Shown here: positions 54,789 through 64,000 of the stretch, in pieces
Numbering within the stretch: position 1 is the first letter of the stretch
Layout: each line of letters begins with the position of its first letter
Assembly (NCBI GenBank): GCA_022828595.1
Contig: JAKGHH010000003.1
Span: 19,778,934 to 19,842,933 of the forward strand
Reading direction: 5' to 3'
DNA from: Nelumbo lutea
Lineage: Eukaryota; Streptophyta; Magnoliopsida; Proteales; Nelumbonaceae
DNA length: 64,000 nucleotides
Translations under genes and position numbers: made by a program
Notes under the pieces: model-generated
What the model was told of the DNA's origin: nothing
Database searches by the model: none
Seen by the model: only the letters and a program-made list of their open reading frames with translations

Positions 54789-56034
54789 ATGGGCAGTACC
54801 AGAATGTTTTGGCTGCTTATATTTAGTTTCGGTTTACTCTTCAATAATCTTTCAGAGGCTAAACATGAGAAGAAGCTTCCATCTGCAGTTGTTGTGGGCA
54901 CTGTTTACTGTGACACATGTTTTCAGCAAGATTTCTCAAGGACCAGCCACTTCATATCAGGTTCATTTCTCATAAAATTGACGTTTGAAACCTTTTCTGT
55001 CATTTATATATTTGATTGATGGATCAAGAATTCACTCAACTCTGTTATGTTCAGGTGCTTCTGTTTCAGTGGAATGTGGAGATGGAGGCTCGGAACCTAG
55101 TTTCCACCAGGAGGTACAGACGGATGAACATGGACAATTCAAAGTTCACCTACCATTTGCAGTTAGCAAGCACGTCAAGAGCATTAAAGGGTGTTCGGTG
55201 AAGTTAATCAGCAGCAGCGAGCCGTTCTGTGCAGTGGCCTCCACAGCAACTTCATCATCTCTCCATCTCAAGTCAAGAAAACAAGGAGTCCACATTTTCT
55301 CAGCTGGGTTTTTCTCTTTCAAGCCCCTGAAACAGCCAGACTTGTGTAACCAGAAACCAAAGCTTGAAACTACAAAGGAATTCAGTCCCAAGAAGACTGG
55401 CCTTTCTTCTCCAAGCCTTCCGCTGTTTCCACCCGTGACTCAAGACCCAACAGTGCCAAGTTCCCCACCCGCAGCTCAAAATCCAGCATTGCCACAACTA
55501 CCTCCTCTTCCCCAACTTCCCCAGCTTCCACCATTGCCGACTCTGTCACCTATTCCTCATCTCCCCCAGCTTCCACCATTGCCAATTTTTTCACCTCTTC
55601 CTTCTCTACCACGACTCCCAGGGGTACCAAATTTACTGCCTTGGATGAGAAAACCAACTCAGACAAAAGCCTATAAACTTTCGGACACAGATTCCCTGTC
55701 AGGTCTAAAATCTGAGAAGACAATATCCTTCTTTTCCCCTCCCTCATTACCTTTTCTTCCATCACCGTCACCTCCCTTTGGCCTTCCGCTGCCGCCAAAT
55801 CCATTCCAGCCACCTCCGTTACTGCCTCCAAACCCATTCCAGCCAACACCACCTTCGCTGCTGCCTCCAAACCCATTCCAGCCAACACCACCTTCGTTTA
55901 GTTTTCCACCAATACCGTTTCTAACTCCACCACCACCACCACCGACCTTCCGTTTTCCTTTCCCTCCATTTCCATTCCCACCCAGATTCCCTGGCATTCC
56001 TCCAGCTTCTTCTTCACAAAGAAGCTCTCCTTGA
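54789..56034 (+). CDS. Ole e 1-domain proline-rich cell-wall protein
   Basis: Exons 54789-54960 and 55055-56034 join in phase 1 over a 94-bp GT-AG intron, giving 383 residues. I start at the ATG at 54789 because it directly precedes a signal peptide (about 1-24); an upstream in-frame ATG at 54753 would add 12 polar residues. Residues 33-130 form a pollen Ole e 1 / extensin-like domain: GTVYCDTC, then SVECGDG, TDEHGQFKV, KGCSVKL and EPFCAVA, with the paired cysteines of the family. From about 160 the protein is a long proline-rich tail with repeated PPNPFQPTPP and LPQLPPLP units, a likely hydroxylation and glycosylation target. Such proteins are secreted to the cell wall. The repeats make length variation between alleles likely. 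Confidence 0.85.
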
Positions 56035-56773
56035 TTACCTATTCAAAACAGAGTCAATGTATTACTAAGAATAATAGTTCCTCTTTCATTTTCTTCTTTT
56101 GGTTTCATGCATTAGATACTTAAGGATTACTGTCAGAGCAGGCTTGTTGGGTCTTTGTGATCATGCATGTGGGACGGAGAAGAAATATAAATTTATTGTA
56201 ATTTCAGCAGATTGCAATGATTGTGTTAAAAATAGTTTTCTTTTTCTGCCTAATACCTGCCCGGAGAAAAAAGTGGAGAACGTATCAATGGTAAAGAGAA
56301 AAGAATGAATACCAAGGATGCGGCTCGACGAAATGCTTAAAGCAGATTCAATTTCCTCGTCCTCCAAGTAATTAGGATTTCATTATGGATATCCTTCCAC
56401 CGGATGCACATCAATAACGAATAACTTTAAGATTTTTAATCCCTTCCACCTTACTTAAGCTCCACTGATTGGCTTATATGATTATTAGCTACTGAAAAAG
56501 GTAATGTGATGGAAAGTGGTTCTACAAGTCTATAATGGTTGTACAAGCAAAAGCTACTCCACTCAACTTTTCTACACAAAACCCTCTCAAGAAGCAGCAT
56601 TGCTAACATCTATTTATTTGGCTCTATTCTCCATAGTACCCAAAAAAAGAAAAAAAAAAAAGAAAAGAAAGCTCCTATACAAGAAATGCTTGTTTGCCTC
56701 CATAGGGTCAGCTAAGCTAATTAACATCCTTTTTGTATGAGAAAACTTGCAGTTGCATCTGGGAGTCCCATCT

Positions 56774-59700
56774 TTATGCTGTCAGTAAAAATTTCTCTTT
56801 CAAGCGGGAAATCAGCTTAAACTTTTCCTCTGCCTCAACCTGCTGACGGATGTCAGTTCTCGATGCTCTATCTGGATGAAATCAAAACAATGCTTGTTTG
56901 TAAGCTGCAAGCACCTGTCATTACTTTATAGCTCAGTAATTCTTCAAGCTGCTATGAAGATCTCAAAAGAAATTACTGACAGTACCATTGAGTAACATAA
57001 GTTCATGGAAGATCAAGGAGTTTGTAAATTGATAAATACCAGCATTGTAACAATAATTGCTTTTTCATGTTTCAAAGTTGTCTAAATTGCAAGTTTGTAA
57101 TTATAACTGCAATTGGTATCATCAATGTTTTAAAAACCAATCCGGAGGCCGAACCATTTTTGCCTCTGGGTTACGGGTCGCTGGTTCAACTGGCTGGGTC
57201 GAATGGTTCAGACCGTGCCATATATTTTAGCAATAACTAATGTATAAATATGTTATATGTATTATTTTATATTTAATACATTTTTTTAATTTTTTTTTAT
57301 AAAAATTATTAAACATTGCAATTTGAGGCTAAAGGGGTTTTTTGGTGAAAATAGCAGGGCAAGGTGCCTTGGGATGAATAGATCTCAAAAGTTACCGGAA
57401 AAAAAAATCACCCCATTCAAACATCGGAGTGCAAAGTTATGGCCTCCAAAAGTTTGCATGTATTGAGTGTGCAACCTGCGACCTGGTCACTGAGTCGAAT
57501 GGGTCAATAGTCAAACCGGTCGGGTCAAATGGTTCTTGACCAAGTCAGTGGTTTTTTACTGTCTGGCAGGTCTTGACTGAACCGGACCCAGAATCCTGGC
57601 TGGGTGTCAGTTCAAACAGTTCGACCAGCCGAGTCAACGGCGGGTTGAAAACATTGGGTATCATGGAACCAATGGAAGGTGGATTGAAATACCAGGATAC
57701 ATGACCATCTTGACAAATAAATACTGGACACTATACATTGCATGGAACACAGGTACTTCTTGGGTACATGTTTATCATGTTCGAATGTTCTCTTCAAGTC
57801 CCTAGTATATCAGAAACATGCAAGTAATGTATTTCAACAAATGGTATCAACAGAAATCTTGCAAATATTAGAAGTTCCATTATAATTTGAAGGCTATGAA
57901 GCGGAAATTGTAAAAACTTAAGTGAAACAAGACAATATCAGTGTCCTAAATAAACCCATATTTTGTATCTAAGAAAGTGCAACATGTGAGATATCATGAC
58001 TGGCAATCTTAGTTCCAAACACTTAAAACCTTTTGGTCCATGAGATGTTTAAGTGATACAAGAGGCCTATCAGGTTACTTGTGTATGCCGCAACATGAAA
58101 AACATGTAACTCACCTCATGTGGCATGGGAAAGAAACCACCTCTGACATGGATTCCTAAGCCACGAAGCAATGAAGCCATATCGGTACACTGCACTTCCA
58201 ATTTATCAAGATCCCTTCTTACTTCTACACGAAGCTGCTCTTTCAAGTTTACAGTTTCCTCATCCTGAATTGGCATTATTCAACATATAGAGAAGGAAAA
58301 GCAGTTAACCAAAATCTTGCCCTAAGCAATGAAAGCAAGCAAAAAGATGTTTAAACCAACCTTCTTTTGTATTTCTCGCATTTCTTCCACCCTTTGTTTT
58401 TGTCTTCTTTCTATGTCCAATAAACGCAGAGCTTCAGCCTTTTTTCTCTTCCGTAGCTGCTGTGCTTCTTCAGCCTGCAAAAGAACAGGCACAGCCTTTA
58501 GAGAACTAACATCATTTACAAATATTGAATATCAAAGTATCTCCAATAACCATGTATATTGCAGTTATATTTGAAGGAAAAAGCATCAATACTAATTGAA
58601 AGGGGATTTAAGCTTGAATTCTAATGGTTACTCTTCTATTTTTTTAAATTTTAATTAACTTCCTTCAACACTGTAAAAACTGCTTTTAATAGTTTCAGTA
58701 AGTTGTGGAAAAAAAGACAATTAAAGCCAACCATCTAACTACCTATAACCCCCAGCTTGAAGTTTTTGTCTTCCCAAAAGATACTGCCATGAGTTTATTA
58801 AAGCAAACAGTGATCACATTGGGAAGGCCTAGCAGATTACATTGGCATAAAAAAACACATTCTGAGCAGTCGCTACAACTTATTTCCGATGACCTACATA
58901 TCAAATTCAAAATACACTGCTCCAGTGTGCGAATGACTCACTGATTTTCTTTATAGCCAAGATCTGCTCTTTCTCTGATGTCTACTTATTTGCTTTCAAG
59001 CAGTTTCTGGTTTAAAGATAAATTTGCAGAAAAGTGCTATTGTTCCGGTTGGGGAGGTCCCAGGCATTGATGATCTTGCTACAGCTTTGTTGTAGGGTGG
59101 ATTCCCTCTCTTCAAAATTTGTGGGTCTACCATTGGGTGCCCATTGTAAATCAAAGGAAACCCAGGACCCAGTGATTGATAAATAAGGGCCAAACTAACC
59201 AGCTGGAAAAAGAATTACTTATCCAAGGGAGGGAAAATTATTCTAATACAGAGTGTTCTCTCAAATCTTCCTACCTACTTTATTTTAGAGATCCAGCCTT
59301 GGTTTTGATTACATATTCTATCAAAGTCTAGAAATATTCCATGAAACCTAATACTAAATAAAACAAATGTAGATATTCCAAACCTGATGTTGTAACTCTA
59401 GTTGTCTGGCTGCCCATTCTTCTTCTGCAGCATGCTTGTACTTATCAGTCTCCTTCAACTTCTCTCTCACACCAATAAGGTTATTCTGAACATTCAGTGT
59501 ATCATTCTCATCCTGAGCATGTAATGAAGGATTCTTCTCATCCTGTGGCTGAGAGTTAGAGAGTGATTCACAAACCAGTTTTCTTTCATCCTTAAAACAA
59601 TCTTCCATATGTTTATCTTGTGTTTTGTTTTGTTGAGTGTTGCAAATAGATGAATCCTTAATAAAAAGTTTATCTTTGTTCAGATATCTTGCTCCATCAT

Positions 59701-61141
59701 GATTGACTTCCAAGTCATCCCTCATTTGAATGTTACAGGAAAAATTCCAAGGAGCTGATCCATCTTCTTCCCCAGAAGAAGCCACATCACGATTAACCTC
59801 TGTCCCATAACATGGTTGCACATTGTGGAAAGATGGTACTTCTGAAACCGGTTCCACCATGTCCCCAAAGTAAGCACTATATTTTTTTGCCTCATTTGAT
59901 GAATGTGTGTTGCATAAAGGAGGTCCTTCATAAATACCTTCATCTCTCTCCTCCCAGACAATACTGTCATTATTAACCTGTTCTAACTGCTGGATATTCC
60001 TAAAAGAAGCCTCTTTATCCTTGAAAGTGACATTGCTGCCACTAAAGTTCGCCTGATACACCGACTGGGCATTGAACCCACAAGGTACCTGGACATTATT
60101 TGCTTCTCCATGCTCAAACTCTTACATAATTACATCTTTCAGCCTGTTCCTTGCATGATGAATGTCCTCCAGAAACACTTTTGTCTTTTCCTTGGAGATT
60201 AGATCCATCATAGTAAGCACATGCATCACATTGATGACAACCATCACAAGAAGATGAATCCTTCTCCAGTGGTTCTTCACTGTCCTGAGAACCATATTTT
60301 TTTTCAGCAAACTCTGTTTCCTGCTCCACCACTCTATCCAAATCTGCAATAAGAGTTTCCCTCTCAGATTTGGGAGAAGTATCTCCATTAACATCATTAG
60401 CAGATGAGAAAGAAAATTTTTCTTTTTCAACATCATCAGTGCTTGAAGTAGAATGAACTGGTGAATTTCCAGATGGTCAGCCCTGTTTTCTACTCCAACA
60501 TTCTTTTGAGTATCAGCATGGGATTTAAAAGCCACATCCTGATCTACTAAACCAGATTGAGCACCCCAGAAACCTTCGATGGTTTTTCTCTTTAGAGATG
60601 CTTGTTCCCACTGTTCACGTGTGTTTCCAAAAGAACCCTCCATGAGCTCACAGTCAGAATTGTCACTTTCAGAACAACTGTCAGAGATAGGATTTAACGT
60701 ACAATGATCTCTGGAAATTGTTTTTCCAGAGTATGTCCTCTTACATTTTGATAATTTCACAGGGAATTTCCGTTCCCAAATGAACTGACACTTGCCGCCA
60801 TCTGATTCTTCAGAATTTTGAAACTGGCAAGAAGCAGGATCAGATGCCTTGCTTGAGGTGGCATCACTATCCCTAACCCCACCACTTTCAACACCATGTC
60901 CAGGACTATCATTATCATCATCATCAATGCAAATAACACTACCAGAAGGAAACGTTTTGTCTTTCCTAGATAACAGAGAGTCCTGAAGTGTGTGTTGAGA
61001 AGACTCAGGAATATCAAGGATGATAACATTAGCAGCATCAACATCAATCAAGACAACCGAATCACTTCTGTCTTTCTTCTTGCACCTTTCTAGGGTTCTC
61101 CTGCTAGGCTGAGTTCTTGGACGCGATTGACCCCTAGACAT
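56774..61141 (-). pseudogene. J-domain (HPD) coiled-coil protein, apparently disabled
   Basis: Four exons on the minus strand, all GT-AG and phase 0: 61141-59384, 58474-58361, 58264-58115 and 56914-56774, about 720 codons. It starts MSRGQSRPRTQPSRRTLERC, and a Ser/Asp-rich low-complexity region follows. Exons 1-3 end in a charged coiled coil (EEEWAARQLELQHQ, then RKRKKAEALRLLDIERRQKQ). The last exon carries a short C-terminal J-domain with FHPDRA and EEKFKLISRLKEKF; HPD would stimulate Hsp70. Damage: a -1 frameshift near 60478, a compensating +1 near 60127 and a TGA immediately before FHPD (near 56888), where relatives have Arg or Lys. If real, the protein would lose HPD. A 5' UTR intron probably spans 61171-62357. 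Assembly error must be excluded. Confidence 0.75.
57123..57656. mobile_element. hAT-type MITE in the last intron of the J-domain gene
   Basis: A 534-bp element with ends CAATGTTTTAAAAACC and GGTTGAAAACATTG, flanked by a perfect 8-bp duplication GGTATCAT (57115-57122 and 57657-57664), the hAT signature. The inside has GGTTCAAxxGG-type words and an AT-rich core. Degraded relatives may lie near 18.7 kb and 27.4-27.7 kb. Confidence 0.8.
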
Positions 61142-61170
61142 TCTTCTTTCTATTTGTTTGCTTCTGTAGC

Positions 61171-62357
61171 CTAAGTAAATTCATAAGAGATGAGAATATT
61201 ATGGGCCAGCGTCAATTAAGCAAGATTCTACTTCATTTCTACCATATTCCAATCAAACACAATTTGCAACATTTGACATCACTTAATATATTGTATCTTT
61301 ATTTCTCTTGTTGTCACTTATATCCAACTGATGACAAAGTTCAGATGAATCAAATACTTCAAATAGCTAAATTCCTGCAAATGTACGAGAACAACAAACA
61401 GATCATCTAACCAATAAGGAAATAATGAAAAGATGAAAGAGGTTTTCCTTCTAAGCATAGGGAGAGTGAATGATTAGAACACATCCCTATTAAAGGGGGG
61501 GGGGGGGGGATGCATTTGTGCAAGACTTCTGTTTTCATGCTTAAAAATGTAAGCTCTGTCAGCTCAGAAGATACTTGCAAGAGGATGAAAATCATGATGC
61601 TGTAACCATCTCTCCTCTGATTAAAGATATTTCCATTAACCGGTTTGGATCCAATTCTAGATTCCCCAAGAGAAAAAAAGGACATTTCTCATGTCCTTTT
61701 TGAATGTTCCTGTAGATTCCCCTATATCAAAGTTTTTACACTTAGAGATTAGTTGCAATTCCCTATCTGTATGAATCATTCTCATGCAGTGTTTCCTAGA
61801 AGTGCTCCTCATGCTTATGATTTTACCCCCCCAAAAAAAAAATTATATGCTTATGCTAAGTCCACCTACCCCCAGAAACACAAACAAGGAAATACAAAAG
61901 AGTATTAAGTATTAACCATTGGAAATTCGACCACCATGTAACATCATCAGCGAATCAACAAAGAACAAAGCTGGGAACAGAAATAACAAAAATGCCTAGT
62001 TCATGCTTCTCTGTTACAACTTACAAAGAGAAGGAAAAGAAATTCTAAACACAAACCCAACAAAGAAAACAAGTAAACAATTCTTTTATAGATCAATCAT
62101 CCGAGGTTTCCCAACCAAAGCACCTCCCCAACACCTAGTAATCCAAAACAAGACAACGGTCAAAAGGCCTCCAGCCCTCCATACAACCACGGCTTTGCAG
62201 AGAAAGAAAATAAATCCGAAAAGAAGAAAACCTTCCAGATCACAATGAAATGTACAGGAAACAACGCGTGAGATTTCGAGAATTTGGGTCCAAAAGAATA
62301 GTATTTAAGCAGTTTGGCAATCGAAACGTCAACAAGAGTTTCGAAAGGAGGGCTTAC
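61171..62357 (-). other. Probable 5' UTR intron of the J-domain gene
   Basis: On the minus strand a donor CCG|GTAAG at 62357 and an acceptor TTACTTAG|GCT at 61171 bound an AT-rich stretch directly upstream of the start codon at 61141. It contains a G15 run (61495-61509). No coding content is seen. This is inferred from splice consensus only. Confidence 0.45.
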
Positions 62358-62599
62358 CGGTTCGGAAAAGCGTTTGCTTTGCCAGGCTCTGCTGGTCGGT
62401 GTCTCACTCCTCGGAAAGTCAAAGGACGAAATCACGAAAAATAAGACGGAGAAATACGAACAATGCAGATTTGTTATTTGTAGGGAGACCCGAGAGGCCA
62501 ATGCAGAGCTATACACATTCAAAACGTTAAGAACTCCCACTCTAAACCAAAAACTAAGGTCACAACTCACAAGTTCGACTCCTGAGAATTTCTCCCGAC

Positions 62600-63616
62600 T
62601 CCCATGAGACAGACAGATACAGATAACGATCAGCTCGTTTGACGTGTCTTTTGCGGTTTTTTGACTGTATAAGCCAAAAAGACTGATATTTAGTCTATTC
62701 TCGAGGAGATTTGGCCACTAAAAAATGGAGCACCGAAAAAACATGAAAAACCATTTTAAACTAATTTCGAGAAACTTCAAACAAAACTTTCCGCATCTTT
62801 CAAGTTTTATTCTCTCATAAAAAGACACGAAAAATGTGCATCTACCAAATATACTTTAAGTTATTTAAATATTCATGCAAAAATTCAATATACCTTTAAC
62901 ATGTCAAAACTATCAGAATATCTTTCCAAAGAATACGCGCCAAATATATCTCATTGAATTTCCTACAAACAAATCTCATTCCTACATCAGACCCGCCATA
63001 AAATGAAGGGAAAAGTACGGAAACAGAAGATGCCGAATTCTGAATTCCAGCCCCCTACAACTAACCCTTCCCCCCTATAAATCATATCTTCTAAGTGAAT
63101 TTGGCATTAATTCACGGTCAGGATGCATTTTCCCTGTACTTTGGACCTAGTAAATTCTGATCTGAGTTGATTGGTTCTTCTCCCTAAAATAAAACCCGCT
63201 ATGTGTAAAATGTACGGTATCAGGTACTACGAACCAAGGTCCAAGAAGTCAAGAACCGAAGTGCATGGTGCGCACGTTGGTGTAGTATCTGCATTTCGAC
63301 AAGATGCTCGATCGAACAGCTTTAATGGTTCAACCATTGGATTCAACGGATAAAACCATTATACAACAAATTTTATCTAGATCATTAGATAGACCAATAT
63401 CCATATCTCTCTATCTTATAAATGAGGAAAGAGCAAGAATCATCTATCTCATCTCAATTCTCACAGACCCCCTCTCTCTTCTCAAGGCATGAGATTATTT
63501 ATTTCAAATTAAATAATACAAATTAACAATATAATAAGTTATGATAAAACTATTTTCATTTCTTAATTTTTTATTAAAATTCATCATTATTCCTTAATAA
63601 TATCATTTTTTTTTTC
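62600..63616. other. Intergenic DNA
   Basis: Probably includes the promoter of the J-domain gene at its left side. AT-rich from 63490 on. No gene recognised. Confidence 0.4.
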
Positions 63617-64000
63617 ATGAAGGTGGAGGCAATGTGCCCTTTGTGTAGGAAAGGAAATGAGACAATTGATCATCTTTTTGTGGCGTGTCAGATTACAAGA
63701 ATAATATTCTTTGGCAGTTCTTTAGGTCTCAGGATTGGTGAATTCAGACACCAACCTTTAATAGAGCGTCTATCTCAGTGGGTACTAATGGGTGATGCCT
63801 TCAGTGAGAATGCAATCTCTACCCTTGTTAAAGGAGTGGTTCTTCTTTGGCACATCTGGAAGATGCATTGTAAGGTAGCCTTAGAACATTCCCCAATTAG
63901 TATTGAGGGGGTGATATCTAGTGCAGAGGTTTAATTATCTGATTTGGAAAGTCAAATACAGAGGTCTAAATCCATTCTTAGGAACCTAATGGTGGCAGAC
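63617..64000 (+). pseudogene. LINE ORF2 fragment with zf-RVT domain (runs off the window)
   Basis: The frame contains CPLCRKGNETIDHLFVAC, the CxxC...HxxxxC zinc-binding signature that follows the reverse transcriptase in plant LINEs, then GVVLLWHIWKMHCKVALEH. A stop occurs at 63932-63934, but the following bases (SDLESQIQRSKS) still resemble the family. No upstream RT is present, so it is a truncated copy. Confidence 0.75.

Noticed and set aside
55550..55997. Minus-strand Gly-rich frames
   Set aside because: Complement of the proline codons in the Ole e 1 / proline-rich gene; a known artefact of CCx-rich sequence.
62160..62570. Minus-strand frame of 136 codons upstream of the J-domain gene
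   Set aside because: Falls across the inferred 5' UTR exon and its donor site and shows no domain; better explained as leader sequence.

Overview
The window is nuclear DNA of a flowering plant, most likely a eudicot or another non-grass angiosperm. The evidence is GT-AG introns up to about 5.4 kb, AT-rich intergenic DNA, plant-specific gene families (a CrRLK1L receptor kinase, a GAUT-type GT8 enzyme, an Ole e 1-type proline-rich protein) and dense plant transposable elements. I see no prokaryotic gene organisation, tRNA, rRNA or CRISPR array. The species cannot be told from the sequence.

Layout. 1-2.8 kb holds retroelement debris: the 3' end and LTR of a copia element, an antisense copia RT piece and a DUF4283 piece. 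5.2-13.5 kb (+) is a four-exon RING-H2 E3 ligase gene whose introns carry a SINE with a perfect 18-bp target duplication, an LTR relic, two MITEs and a LINE remnant. 13.8-20.7 kb is a MITE and LINE graveyard that includes a probable chloroplast ycf1 fragment. 20.7-23.1 kb (-) is an intact single-exon FERONIA-like receptor kinase. 23.3-32 kb is very AT-rich and has MITEs and simple repeats but no gene I recognise. 32.06-34.69 kb holds two neighbouring non-autonomous Mutator-like elements of one family, with long TIRs and 9-bp target duplications. 34.76-45.28 kb is a decayed but structurally complete Ty3/gypsy element of the Tat type on the minus strand; it has two RNase H domains and an extra antisense ORF. 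45.9-50.5 kb (+) is GAUT11, two exons and intact. 54.8-56.0 kb (+) is a two-exon Ole e 1 / proline-rich cell-wall protein. 56.8-61.1 kb (-) is a four-exon J-domain coiled-coil gene that looks damaged: two opposite frameshifts, and a stop codon just before HPD. The last 400 bases are another LINE fragment.

The genes do not form a pathway cluster. Three are linked to the cell surface or wall (receptor kinase, pectin galacturonosyltransferase, proline-rich protein), but I treat that as coincidence. The most noteworthy points are the disabled J-domain gene, the tandem Mutator-like pair, the gypsy element with its antisense spliced ORF lying about 650 bp upstream of the GAUT11 start codon, the organelle-derived ycf1 piece, and matched MITE families with exact TAA/TTA or 8-bp duplications. 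All boundaries were read by eye; gene models rest on splice consensus and family resemblance, not on transcripts.
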